A DNA stretch of 64,000 bases from positions 453,501 to 517,500 of the forward strand of contig JALIRH010000121.1 in assembly GCA_023055505.1 (NCBI GenBank), given 5' to 3'. The translations under genes were made by a program, and so were the position numbers. The notes beneath the pieces were generated by a model. That model searched no databases and had not been told where the DNA came from. It saw nothing but the letters and a program-made list of their open reading frames with translations. How positions within the stretch are numbered: the stretch's first letter is position 1; each line of letters starts with the position of its first letter. Of the stretch, positions 28,401 through 41,016 are shown in pieces. This DNA is from Callipepla californica brunnescens. Taxonomy: Eukaryota > Chordata > Aves > Galliformes > Odontophoridae.

Positions 28401-30171
28401 GCATTACCTTCATCCTAACTCGAACTCTACCCTAACCCTATCCCTTTGACCCCAACACAAAACCCAGATTGAGCCTGACCCTAACCTAGGTAGCATAAAG
28501 TGTATGTAGGGTGAATTTGAGTTTTAGGGTCAAAGTTAAATTGTTAGTTTTAGGGTTAGGGTGAAGGATTGCTTTAGTTCTAGTATTAGGGTGTTTGGGG
28601 TTAGGGTTAGGGTAAGGATTTGGGGGTGGATTAGGTTTAGGGTCAGGTTTGGGGGAGTTTTGGGGTTAGGGTTAGATTTAGGATTAGGGTTAGCAAAAAA
28701 GTTGTTTTAGTTTTAGTTTAGGTTAGTGCTAGGATTAGGTTGAGTGTTCTTGTGAAGTTTAGGTTTAGGGTTAGGTTTAGGTTTAGATTGAGGTTTAGGG
28801 TAAGGAGTAGGGTTCATTTGACTTTTAGGGTCAGAGTAGAGTTAAGTCGTGTTAGGGTTAAGGTTAAGAACAGGATTCAGATTCCAATTAGGTTTTGGGT
28901 TCCTACTAGGGATAGGCCTCAAATTAGTGTTAAGGTTAGGGTTAGGGTTAGGTATAGGGAAAGGGTTAGTGTTAAGGCCAGGGCAAGTGTATGGTTTAGG
29001 GTAAAGATTGGATTTAGGGTTAGGTTTAGATGTAGGTTTGGTTTGATCGTTAGGGTGTGAGAAGGCACCGGCCTTGGATTTCATTTGGAGATTGGGTAAG
29101 GTTTAGGAATAGGAATAACATTGGTGTTTAAAAGATGATTAGTGTTAGTATTAGGGAGAGGGTTACGGTTAGAGTTTAGTTAGGGTTGTTAGTTTTAGAG
29201 TGAGGGATAGGGGTATGGTTTGGTCTAGTACTTGGGTTAGGGTTTGGGATAGTCCTAGCATTAGTGTTAGGGTTAGGGTTCCGTTAGGGTTGTGGTAATC
29301 TGATGCTAGGTGTCGGGATTAGGGTTGTGCTTAAATGTGGGTTTGGTTTGAGGGTCAGAGTTAGGGTTAGGGTAGAGTTAGAATTAGGGTAAGAGTTAGG
29401 ATTAGGTTTAGGATTAGGATAAAGATTAGGTTAGGATTAGTGTTGGCTTTAGGGTTGTGTCTGGGAGAAGGGTTAGTGTTAGGGATAGACTTAGGGTAAG
29501 AGTAAGTGTTAGGAATAGGCATAGGTTTTGGGAAAGTTTCAGAGTTTGGACTGGATTTATGATTAGGGTTAGGGACAAAGATTTTTTGAGATTTGTGATT
29601 AGATTTAGGGAGAAAAGTAGGCTGACTTGTGGTGTTAGCAGTAGGTTTAGGTTTAGGTTTAGGTTTAGGATTCCATTTGTATTTATTGATCGAGGTTGGG
29701 TTAGTTGGAGTGTAAAGGTCAGAGTAGGGTTAGGCCTTGGGATAGGGTTAAGGTTTGGAATAGGATTAGGATTCAAATGATGTTACGGGTTGGTGTTAGG
29801 GTTAGGGAAAGGTTAGGATCAGGGTTGAGGTCAGGGTTAGGTATAGGAAAAGGGTTAGTGTTAGGGCTAGGGCAATTGGAAGGGTTAGGCTTAGGCTTAG
29901 ATATTAGGGTTAGGTTTAGGCGGAGGTTTGGTTCGAGTGTCAGGGTGAGAGAAGGGGTAGGCCTGGGGTTTGGTTTTGGGTTACATCATACAAATCATCC
30001 CATACATTAGCTGGGGTGGGAGGTGCAAGGAACAGCCAGCAAAGTGCTGAGTTCATTCCAATCAGAGGACCTGAAGATCGGGTAGCTACTATCAAACCGT
30101 TTGTGTTGCCAATTCCGATGATATTTATGGGGCCCTGATGTTATGGTTCAGTGGGGAGTCACTATCAAGTC
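25454..30171. repeat. Macrosatellite unit F, 4718 bp
   Basis: Short-class unit. Switch at 28485, island 29983-30171. Reading left to right, it is the first unit with an 18-bp insertion (ctaccccttccactaaac, near 26,212). It lacks the 6-bp caagtaaaag insertion found in units E, G and H. A c-to-g change gives ggtgttagcag near 29,632, shared only with unit H. Confidence 0.93.
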
Positions 30172-33100
30172 CAAACCCAATCCAAACCCCAAACCTACTC
30201 CTATTCCTAAACCTTATCTTAACCCTAAACCAAACCCAAACCCAAGGCCCTCCCCTTCTCTCAGCCTAACACTCAAACTAACCTAAACCCGAAACTAACC
30301 CTACATTTATCCTAATCTTATCCATATTCTAAGGCCTAACCCTACTCTGACCAGAAAGCTCATGTTGTCTAAAATCTACCCCTTACCTAAAACCTAAATT
30401 GACAAAAAAACCTAACCCGAAACCTCAACCTAACTCTTCTCCTAACTAGAACACCAGCACTTCACCTTACCCTAACTGGAAACCTAGGACTAAATCCTTA
30501 CCTTGTCCAGAACCCTATTCCTAACCCAAACCAGAATTCTAACCTCTACCCTAACCAAAACCCTTCCCCTAAACCTAAACCTAATGCTACCCTCAACCAA
30601 ACCCTAGCCCTAAATCCTACCCTAAAACCAACACCACGTTTAAGCTCAAACCTCAAGCCTCAAAGAAAGCATCAGATTACCGCAGATCTCACCTAACACT
30701 AACCCCAATCCAATCCCTACTACTAACCCCAAACCCAATCCAAACACCAAAACTATTCCTATTCCTAAACCTAACACTAAGCCAGAACCAAACCCAAGGC
30801 CTACCCCTTCTCTCAGCCTGACACTCAAACTAACCTAGACCTGAACGCAACGATAAATCAAATACTAAAACTCACCCTTAGCCAAGGCCCTTTTAGGACC
30901 CTTCCCTGGTCCTAAAACTAAAGAGAACCCTACCCCTTCCACTAAACCTTCATCTACATCCCTAACCCTTACCCTAAACCTAAATCTACACCAAAACCTA
31001 ACCCTAACCCTCACATGTCTTCTAACTGTAAAACTAACGCTTCACCTAACCCGAACTGAAACCCCAGGACTAAACCTTACCTAACACCTAGCTATATTCC
31101 TAACCCTATCCTGAAACCTAACGTTAACCCTAACCCTAAAAACAACTTGGAACCAAACCCTAACCGTAACCTAACCCTTATCAGAACCCTAAATCTAATC
31201 CTAACCGTTACCTCAATTTAACTCCAATTCTTCCTGAAATCTAAATGGGACCTTAAAACCAACCCCAGATTGAAGCCCAACCCTAAACCTAACACAAAGC
31301 ATTAGATTACCACAGCCATCACCTAACTCTAACCCCAGCCTTAACGCTAATACTATCCCAAACACTATTCCAATTCCTAAACCCAACACAAACCAAAAAC
31401 ACAAAGCCTACAATTCTCACAGCCTAACACTGAAAGGAAACCTAAATCTTACCCTAACTCTAAAACTAATCCAAAGCATGACCACAATTTAAACTCTAAA
31501 TCTACCTTCAAACTAAAGCTGACCCTAACACCAACCTCAAGTAAAAGCCCAACCCTAAGCCTAACACAAAGCATTAGATTACCACAACGCTCACCTAACT
31601 TCTAACCCCCACCCTAACACTAATACTAAAGCAATCAGATTCCAAATACTAACCCAATTCCTATTCTGAAACCCAAAACTATTCCAAAAACAAACCCAAG
31701 GCCTAACCTTTCTCTCACCCTAACAATCAAAGAAAACCTATTCCTAAACCTAATCCTAAATCTAGTCCTAACCCTAACCCTCACCCTTAATCTAACCCCA
31801 ACCCCCACCCAGAAGCTAACACTTAGCATTGTACAATACCTAAACGTACCCCTAATCCTTATCACTAAACCTAAAAGGAACCTGAAACATAGTGCTAAAT
31901 CCGAACCCTAACCCTGAAGACTAACGCTAACAATGAACCAATTCCTATACCTTTTCCTTCCTCCAAATTGATTCCTAGCACTAACCCTAACCCTACATTA
32001 ACCCTATCCTAACCCTAACCCTAACCCTAGCCCTAAACTACATTAACCCTAACCCTAACCCTAACCCTAACCCTAGCCCTAACCTAACTCTAACCCTAAC
32101 CCTAACCCTAAACCTAATGCTAACCCTTACCCTACCCTAACCCTAACCCTACCATACCCTAACCCTAACCTACCCTAACACTAACCCTAACCCTAACCCT
32201 AAACCTAAACCTAAACCTAACCCTAACCCTAACCCTAATTCCTAACCCTTACCTTAACTGTATCACAATCCCTATCCTAATTCTTACCCTAACCCTAACC
32301 CTTACCTAACCCTAACCCTTACCCTAACCCTAACTCTAACCTTAACCCTTACCCTAACCCTAGCCTAACCCAAACCCTAACCCTTACCTAACCCTAACCC
32401 TAACCCTAACCCTACCCCTAACCCTACTTTACCCTAACCCTAATCCGAACACTAACTCTAACTTTATTCCTTACCCTAACACTAATCCAATCCCGAACCC
32501 TAACCCTAATCGTAGCCCTAACTCTAACTTTATTCGTAACCCTACCCCTAATCCAAACAATAACCCTTACCCTAATCAAACCCTATCCCTATTCCTAACC
32601 CTTACCCTAACCGTATCACAATCCCTATCCTAACTCTTACCATAACCCAAACCCTAACCTAACCCTAACCCTAACCCTAACCCTATCCCTAACCCTTACC
32701 CTAACTCTAACCCTACCCTAACCTTAACTCTACCCTAACCGTATCCCTACCCTAACCCTAACCCTAATCCTAGCCCTTACTCTAACTTTATTCCTAACCC
32801 TACCCCTGATCCAAACACTAACCCTAACCTTAATGTAACCCTAACCCTATTCCTAACCCTTACCCTAACTGTATCCCATTCCCTATCCTAACTCTTACCA
32901 TAACCCTAACCCTGATGCTAATGCTAACCCTAACCCTGAATCTAACCCTTACCCTCACCCTATCCCTTACCCAGAAGCTAACACTTAGCGTTGTACAATA
33001 CCTAACCGTACCCTAACCCTATCCCTAAACCTAAAAGGAACCCAAACTCTAACCCTAAATCTGTCCCTGAGCCTAACCTTCAACCTTACCCTAACCTTAA

Positions 33101-34907
33101 CCCTAACCCTGTTCCATTCTCTAAACATATCTGTAAGCATTACCTTCATCCTAACTCGAACTCTACCCTAACCCTATCCCTTTGACCCCAACACAAAACC
33201 CAGATTGAGCCTGACCCTAACCTAGGTAGCATAAAGTGTATGTAGGGTGAATTTGAGTTTTAGGGTCAAAGTTAAATTGTTAGTTTTAGGGTTAGGGTGA
33301 AGGATTGCTTTAGTTCTAGTATTAGGGTGTTTGGGGTTAGGGTTAGGGTAAGGATTTGGGGGTGGATTAGGTTTAGGGTCAGGTTTGGGGGAGTTTTGGG
33401 GTTAGGGTTAGATTTAGGATTAGGGTTAGCAAAAAAGTTGTTTTAGTTTTAGTTTAGGTTAGTGCTAGGATTAGGTTGAGTGTTCTTGTGAAGTTTAGGT
33501 TTAGGGTTAGGTTTAGGTTTAGATTGAGGTTTAGGGTAAGGAGTAGGGTTCATTTGACTTTTAGGGTCAGAGTAGAGTTAAGTCGTGTTAGGGTTAAGGT
33601 TAAGAACAGGATTCAGATTCCAATTAGGTTTTGGGTTCCTACTAGGGATAGGCCTCAAATTAGTGTTAAGGTTAGGGTTAGGGTTAGGTATAGGGAAAGG
33701 GTTAGTGTTAAGGCCAGGGCAAGTGTATGGTTTAGGGTAAAGATTGGATTTAGGGTTAGGTTTAGATGTAGGTTTGGTTTGATCGTTAGGGTGTGAGAAG
33801 GCACCGGCCTTGGATTTCATTTGGAGATTGGGTAAGGTTTAGGAATAGGAATAACATTGGTGTTTAAAAGATGATTAGTGTTAGTATTAGGGAGAGGGTT
33901 ACGGTTAGAGTTTAGTTAGGGTTGTTAGTTTTAGAGTGAGGGATAGGGGTATGGTTTGGTCTAGTACTTGGGTTAGGGTTTGGGATAGTCCTAGCATTAG
34001 TGTTAGGGTTAGGGTTCCGTTAGGGTTGTGGTAATCTGATGCTAGGTGTCGGGATTAGGGTTGTGCTTAAATGTGGGTTTGGTTTGAGGGTCAGAGTTAG
34101 GGTTAGGGTAGAGTTAGAATTAGGGTAAGAGTTAGGATTAGGTTTAGGATTAGGATAAAGATTAGGTTAGGATTAGTGTTGGCTTTAGGGTTGTGTCTGG
34201 GAGAAGGGTTAGTGTTAGGGATAGACTTAGGGTAAGAGTAAGTGTTAGGAATAGGCATAGGTTTTGGGAAAGTTTCAGAGTTTGGACTGGATTTATGATT
34301 AGGGTTAGGGACAAAGATTTTTTGAGATTTGTGATTAGATTTAGGGAGAAAAGTAGGCTGACTTGTGGTCTTAGCAGTAGGTTTAGGTTTAGGTTTAGGT
34401 TTAGGATTCCATTTGTATTTATGGATCGAGGTTGGGTTAGTTGGAGTGTAAAGGTCAGAGTAGGGTTAGGCCTTGGGATAGGGTTAAGGTTTGGAATAGG
34501 ATTAGGATTCAAATGATGTTACGGGTTGGTGTTAGGGTTAGGGAAAGGTTAGGATCAGGGTTGAGGTCAGGGTTAGGTATAGGAAAAGGGTTAGTGTTAG
34601 GGCTAGGGCAATTGGAAGGGTTAGGCTTAGGCTTAGATATTAGGGTTAGGTTTAGGCGGAGGTTTGGTTCGAGTGTCAGGGTGAGAGAAGGGGTAGGCCT
34701 GGGGTTTGGTTTTGGGTTACATCATACAAATCATCCCATACATTAGCTGGGGTGGGAGGTGCAAGGAACAGCCAGCAAAGTGCTGAGTTCATTCCAATCA
34801 GAGGACCTGAAGATCGGGTAGCTACTATCAAACCGTTTGTGTTGCCAATTCCGATGATATTTATGGGGCCCTGATGTTATGGTTCAGTGGGGAGTCACTA
34901 TCAAGTC
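30172..34907. repeat. Macrosatellite unit G, 4736 bp
   Basis: Short-class unit with both the 18-bp insertion (near 30,931) and the 6-bp caagtaaaag insertion (near 31,540). Switch at 33221, island 34719-34907. It reads caatttaactcc near 31,213, shared with unit H; the outlying partial copy near 46,918 has the same aatttaactcc core, while units A-F read caattgaactcc. Private difference: aaattgacaaa near 30,397. Confidence 0.93.
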
Positions 34908-37900
34908 CAAACCCAATCCAAACCCCAAACCTACTCCTATTCCTAAACCTTATCTTAACCCTAAACCAAACCCAAACCCAAGGCCCTCCCCTTCTCTCAG
35001 CCTAACACTCAAACTAACCTAAACCCGAAACTAACCCTACATTTATCCTAATCTTATCCATATTCTAAGGCCTAACCCTACTCTGACCAGAAAGCTCATG
35101 TTGTCTAAAATCTACCCCTTACCTAAAACCTAAATCGACAAAAAAACCTAACCCGAAACCTCAACCTAACTCTTCTCCTAACTAGAACACCAGCACTTCA
35201 CCTTACCCTAACTGGAAACCTAGGACTAAATCCTTACCTTGTCCAGAACCCTATTCCTAACCCAAACCAGAATTCTAACCTCTACCCTAACCAAAACCCT
35301 TCCCCTAAACCTAAACCTAATGCTACCCTCAACCAAACCCTAGCCCTAAATCCTACCCTAAAACCAACACCACGTTTAAGCTCAAACCTCAAGCCTCAAA
35401 GAAAGCATCAGATTACCGCAGATCTCACCTAACACTAACCCCAATCCAATCCCTACTACTAACCCCAAACCCAATCCAAACACCAAAACTATTCCTATTC
35501 CTAAACCTAACACTAAGCCAGAACCAAACCCAAGGCCTACCCCTTCTCTCAGCCTGACACTCAAACTAACCTAGACCTGAACGCAACGCTAAATCAAATA
35601 CTAAAACTCACCCTTAGCCAAGGCCCTTTTAGGACCCTTCCCTGGTCCTAAAACTAAAGAGAACCCTACCCCTTCCACTAAACCTTCATCTACATCCCTA
35701 ACCCTTACCCTAAACCTAAATCTACACCAAAACCTAACCCTAACCCTAACATGTCTTCTAACTGTAAAACTAACGCTTCACCTAACCCGAACTGAAACCC
35801 CAGGACTAAACCTTACCTAACACCTAGCTATATTCCTAACCCTATCCTGAAACCTAACGTTAACCCTAACCCTAAAAACAACTTGGAACCAAACCCTAAC
35901 CCTAACCTAACCCTTATCAGAACCCTAAATCTAATCCTAACCGTTACCTCAATTTAACTCCAATTCTTCCTGAAATCTAAATGGGACCTTAAAACCAACC
36001 CCAGATTGAAGCCCAACCCTAAACCTAACACAAAGCATTAGATTACCACAGCCATCACCTAACTCTAACCCCAGCCTTAACGCTAATACTATCCCAAACA
36101 CTATTCCAATTCCTAAACCCAACACAAACCCAAAAACACAAAGCCTACAATTCTCACAGCCTAACACTGAAAGGAAACCTAAATCTTACCCTAACTCTAA
36201 AACTAATCCAAAGCATGACCACAATTTAAACTCTAAATCTACCTTCAAACTAAAGCTGACCCTAACACCAACCTCAAGTAAAAGCCCAACCCTAAGCCTA
36301 ACACAAAGCATTAGATTACCACAACGCTCACCTAACTTCTAACCCCCACCCTAACACTAATACTAAAGCAATCAGATTCCAAATACTAACCCAATTCCTA
36401 TTCTGAAACCCAAAACTATTCCAAAAACAAACCCAAGGCCTAACCTTTCTCTCACCCTAACAATCAAAGAAAACCTATTCCTAAACCTAATCCTAAATCT
36501 AGTCCTAACCCTAACCCTCACCCTTAATCTAACCCCAACCCCCACCCAGAAGCTAACACTTAGCATTGTACAATACCTAAACGTACCCCTAATCCTTATC
36601 ACTAAACCTAAAAGGAACCTGAAACATAGTGCTAAATCCGAACCCTAACCCTGAAGACTAACGCTAACAATGAACCAATTCCTATACCTTTTCCTTCCTC
36701 CAAATTGATTCCTAGCACTAACCCTAACCCTACATTAACCCTATCCTAACCCTAACCCTAACCCTAGCCCTAAACTACATTAACCCTAACCCTAACCCTA
36801 ACCCTAACCCTAGCCCTAACCTAACTCTAACCCTAACCCTAACCCTAAACCTAATGCTAACCCTTACCCTACCCTAACCCTAACCCTACCATACCCTAAC
36901 CCTAACCTACCCTAACACTAACCCTAACCCTAACCCTAAACCTAAACCTAAACCTAACCCTAACCCTAACCCTAATTCCTAACCCTTACCTTAACTGTAT
37001 CACAATCCCTATCCTAATTCTTACCCTAACCCTAACCCTTACCTAACCCTAACCCGAACCCTAACCCTAACTCTAACCTTAACCCTTACCCTAACCCTAG
37101 CCTAACCCAAACCCTAACCCTACCCTAACCCTAACCCTAACCCTAACCCTACCCCTAACCCTACTTTACCCTAACCCTAATCCGAACACTAACTCTAACT
37201 TTATTCCTTACCCTAACACTAATCCAATCCCGAACCCTAACCCTAATCCTAGCCCTAACTCTAACTTTATTCGTAACCCTACCCCTAATCCAAACAATAA
37301 CCCTTACCCTAATCAAACCCTATCCCTATTCCTAACCCTTACCCTAACCGTATCACAATCCCTATCCTAACTCTTACCATAACCCAAAGCCTAACCTAAC
37401 CCTAACCCTAACCCTAACCCTATCCCTAACCCTTACCCTAACTCTAACCCTACCCTAACCTTAACTCTACCCTAACCGTATCCCTACCCTAACCCTAACC
37501 CTAATCCTAGCCCTTACTCTAACTTTATTCCTAACCCTACCCCTGATCCAAACACTAACCCTAACCTTAATGTAACCCTAACCCTATTCCTAACCCTTAC
37601 CCTAACTGTATCCCATTCCCTATCCTAACTCTTACCATAACCCTAACCCTGATGCTAATGCTAACCCTAACCCTGAATCTAACCCTTACCCTAACCCTAT
37701 CCCTTACCCAGAAGCTAACACTTAGCGTTGTACAATACCTAACCGTACCCTAACCCTATCCCTAAACCTAAAAGGAACCCAAACTCTAACCCTAAATCTG
37801 TCCCTGAGCCTAACCTTCAACCTTACCCTAACCTTAACCCTAACCCTGTTCCATTCTCTAAACATATCTGTAAGCATTACCTTCATCCTAACTCGAACTC

Positions 37901-39644
37901 TACCCTAACCCTATCCCTTTGACCCCAACACAAAACCCAGATTGAGCCTGACCCTAACCTAGGTAGCATAAAGTGTATGTAGGGTGAATTTGAGTTTTAG
38001 GGTCAAAGTTAAATTGTTAGTTTTAGGGTTAGGGTGAAGGATTGCTTTAGTTCTAGTATTAGGGTGTTTGGGGTTAGGGTTAGGGTAAGGATTTTGGAGT
38101 GGATTAGGTTTAGGGTCAGGTTTGGGGGAGTTTTGGGGTTAGGGTTAGATTTAGGATTAGGGTTAGCAAAAAAGGTGTTTTAGTTTTAGTTTAGGTTAGT
38201 GCTAGGATTAGGTTGAGTGTTCTTGTGAAGTTTAGGTTTAGGGTTAGGTTTAGGTTTAGATTGAGGTTTAGGGTAAGGAGTAGGGTTCATTTGACTTTTA
38301 GGGTCAGAGTAGAGTTAAGTCGTGTTAGGGTTAAGGTTAAGAACAGGATTCAGATTCCAATTAGGTTTTGGGTTCCTACTAGGGATAGGCCTCAAATTAG
38401 TGTTAAGGTTAGGGTTAGGGTTAGGTATAGGGAAAGGGTTAGTGTTAAGGCCAGGGCAAGTGTATGGTTTAGGGTAAAGATTGGATTTAGGGTTAGGTTT
38501 AGATGTAGGTTTGGTTTGATCGTTAGGGTGTGAGAAGGCACCGGCCTTGGATTTCATTTGGAGATTGGGTAAGGTTTAGGAATAGGAATAACATTGGTGT
38601 TTAAAAGATGATTAGTGTTAGCATTAGGGAGAGGGTTACGGTTAGAGTTTAGTTAGGGTTGTTAGTTTTAGAGTGAGGGATAGGGGTATGGTTTGGTCTA
38701 GTACTTGGGTTAGGGTTTGGGATAGTCCTAGCATTAGTGTTAGGGTTAGGGTTCCGTTAGGGTTGTGGTAATCTGATGCTAGGTGTCGGGATTAGGGTTG
38801 TGCTTAAATGTGGGTTTGGTTTGAGGGTCAGAGTTAGGGTTAGGGTAGAGTTAGAATTAGGGTAAGAGTTAGGATTAGGTTTAGGATTAGGATAAAGATT
38901 AGGTTAGGATTAGTGTTGGCTTTAGGGTTGTGTCTGGGAGAAGGGTTAGTGTTAGGGATAGACTTAGGGTAAGAGTAAGTGTTAGGAATAGGCATAGGTT
39001 TTGGGAAAGTTTCAGAGTTTGGACTGGATTTATGATTAGGGTTAGGGACAAAGATTTTTTGAGATTTGTGATTAGATTTAGGGAGAAAAGTAGGCTGACT
39101 TGTGGTGTTAGCAGTAGGTTTAGGTTTAGGTTTAGGTTTAGGATTCCATTTGTATTTATGGATCGAGGTTGGGTTAGTTGGAGTGTAAAGGTCAGAGTAG
39201 GGTTAGGCCTTGGGATAGGGTTAAGGTTTGGAATAGGATTAGGATTCAAATGATGTTACGGGTTGGTGTTAGGGTTAGGGAAAGGTTAGGATCAGGGTTG
39301 AGGTCAGGGTTAGGTATAGGAAAAGGGTTAGTGTTAGGGCTAGGGCAATTGGAAGGGTTAGGCTTAGGCTTAGATATTAGGGTTAGGTTTAGGCGGAGGT
39401 TTGGTTCGAGTGTCAGGGTGAGAGAAGGGGTAGGCCTGGGGTTTGGTTTTGGGTTACATCATACAAATCATCCCATACATTAGCTGGGGTGGGTGGTGCA
39501 AGGAACAGCCAGCAAAGTGCTGAGTTCATTCCAATCAGAGGACCTGAAGATCGGGTAGCTACTATCAAACCGTTTGTGTTGCCAATTCCGATGATATTTA
39601 TGGGGCCCTGATGTTATGGTTCAGTGGGGAGTCACTATCAAGTC
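34908..39644. repeat. Macrosatellite unit H, 4737 bp, joined to the provirus
   Basis: Short-class unit. Switch at 37958, island 39456-39644. It is a mosaic: it has the 18-bp and 6-bp insertions of unit G, but its TTAGGG arm starts with aaggattttggagtgg and aaaaaaggtgtttt as in units A and B, and it later shares ggtgttagcag with unit F. Its island has a private change (gggtggtgcaag). At 39,645, where the other islands switch back to CCCTAA sequence, this one continues into retroviral pol. Confidence 0.93.
39483..39611 (+). pseudogene. Protease C-terminal end of the provirus
   Basis: Same 189-bp fragment as in the satellite units, here in its original context. The frame runs from the repeat junction through GVGG and PIPMIFMGP to a TGA at 39609-39611, then stays open in the same frame into the RT start. 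The premature TGA is also present in the amplified islands, so it predates the amplification or was spread by exchange. The upstream protease half with the catalytic aspartate is missing. Confidence 0.75.
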
Positions 39645-41016
39645 AGATTTTCGGGAGGGGCCATTGAGAGGTGCGACGCCCTTAAGCTAATATGGAAAAC
39701 AGATACCCCTAGATGGGTGGATCAATGGCCCCTTCCGCTAGAAAAACTTGGCGCCCTCCAAGACTTGGTAGCGGAACAATTAGCAAAAGGACATACTGTA
39801 CCTCCACTAATCCTTGGAACTCACCTGGATTTGTCATTAAGAAACAAACTGGTCAATGGCGCTTGTTCCATGACCTCAGAAAAATGAATGATGCTCTGGA
39901 AAATATGGGAGCCCTTCAACCAGGCCTCCTGTCACCCACTATGATTCCCCGAGACTGGCATTTGACTGGCACTGATCTTCAAGACTGCTTTTTTAATAGT
40001 CCATTACACCCTGAGGATGCCCCTCCATTTGCTTTTTCAGTTCCAAGCATCAACATGCAAGCCCCGTTGCAGAGATACCAGTGGGTTGTGCTGCCACAAG
40101 GAATGAAAAATAGCCCCACCATTTGTCAGTGGTATGTAGCTAAAGTGCTTAGCCCCATTCCAGACACAATGCCAAATGTTTTATCGTATCATTAGATGGA
40201 CGACATCTTAGTGGCCGCGCAACATCACGAGATCATGGAGGAAGCAGTAGCCCTCCTTACAACTGCTGTTAATTCGGCAGGTTTCTGTATTGCGCCTGAA
40301 AAAATGCAGAAAACATCACCATGGAAATATTTAGGCTGGTGCATCAGAGCCCAGACTATCATTCCCTAGCCCTTACAAAGACAAACTGATGTGAAAAATT
40401 GACACGATGTACAAAAATGGTTGGGATCAATTAACTGGGTCTGAGCGCTCTTGGGTATCTCTAATGCAGACTTGTATCCTCTTTTGGAACTACTGAAAGG
40501 GGATTCTGATTTACACTCTCCCTGCCGTCTTGGCTCTGAAGTGGCTAGTGCCTTGCAAAAAGTTGCTGCAGCTAGCACTAACAGACAAGCTCATCGGTGT
40601 GCCCCGGAGTTACCTTTTTTTCTAATGATCCTCAACCCTGCTCGACAACCTCATGCGCTAATTTTTCAGTGGGATTTTCAAAGGCCAGACCCACTATTCA
40701 TTATTGAATGGATTTTTTTGCCAAACCAGTTGACAAAGACAATCCTGACACAGCATGAGATGTTTGCTTCCCTGAGAATCAAAGCTAGGCAGCGCTTGCT
40801 GATGTTATCAGGGGTAGACTTTTCCTCTAGTTGTTTACCTGTGACAAATGTGTATTTACAATGGCTTGATCAGCAAGCAGATGCCTTTAGCATGGCATTG
40901 GCAAGCTATACAGGCAGCCTTACTTCCCACGCACCGTCACACAAGCTATTGAACCTCAATGTTCACTTCACATCCACACCAAAAAGAAGTGATCAGCTGC
41001 TGCAGGCCCTTACCAG
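39612..41016 (+). pseudogene. pol: Retroviral reverse transcriptase (pol), fingers to connection, inactivated
   Basis: RT copies viral RNA into DNA. The fingers start (WPLPLEKLGAL, VAEQLAKGH) lies in one frame to about 39,815; a frameshift then moves the reading to a second frame, which carries NSPGFVIKK, LRKMNDAL, the first catalytic Asp in TDLQDCFF (Asp codon 39974-39976) and VLPQGMKNSPTICQ. The catalytic YMDD box reads stop-M-D-D: TAG at 40193-40195 sits exactly where the Tyr belongs, followed by MDD at 40196-40204. Further in-frame stops are at 40367, 40400 and 40442. Beyond them the same frame is open to 41,125 and holds thumb/connection sequence (LGISNADLYPLLELLKGDSD, then LPNQLTK and MLSGVD). 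Motif order and spacing make the assignment secure; the copy is dead. Confidence 0.92.

Larger units (their letters stand above)
1..39644. repeat. Telomere-derived subtelomeric macrosatellite array, eight units
   Basis: Eight head-to-tail copies of a long unit, the first clipped at the window edge. Measured between island ends, unit lengths are 5222, 5391, 5168, 4718, 4718, 4736 and 4737 bp. Within each unit, decayed CCCTAA repeat on the + strand switches to TTAGGG at a CCTAGG palindrome and returns to CCCTAA across a 189-bp retroviral island. The CCTAGG switch points are at 3274, 8496, 13887, 19055, 23767, 28485, 33221 and 37958. Copies differ by scattered substitutions and a few small indels, so they are young duplicates of one another even though each unit is internally a decayed telomere tract. 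The length differences come mainly from the purest CCCTAA stretch inside each unit. No credible gene was seen in the array apart from the retroviral island. Confidence 0.95.

Noticed and set aside
1..39644. Assembly artefact as the cause of the eight units
   Set aside because: Units differ by private substitutions, indels of 6 and 18 bp and different telomere tract lengths, which argues against simple duplication by the assembler. Copy number could still be wrong.
39456..39644. Island as an unrelated host sequence
   Set aside because: It is in frame with the RT start across 39,645 and shows protease-end motifs (GVGG, PIP), so a retroviral origin fits better.
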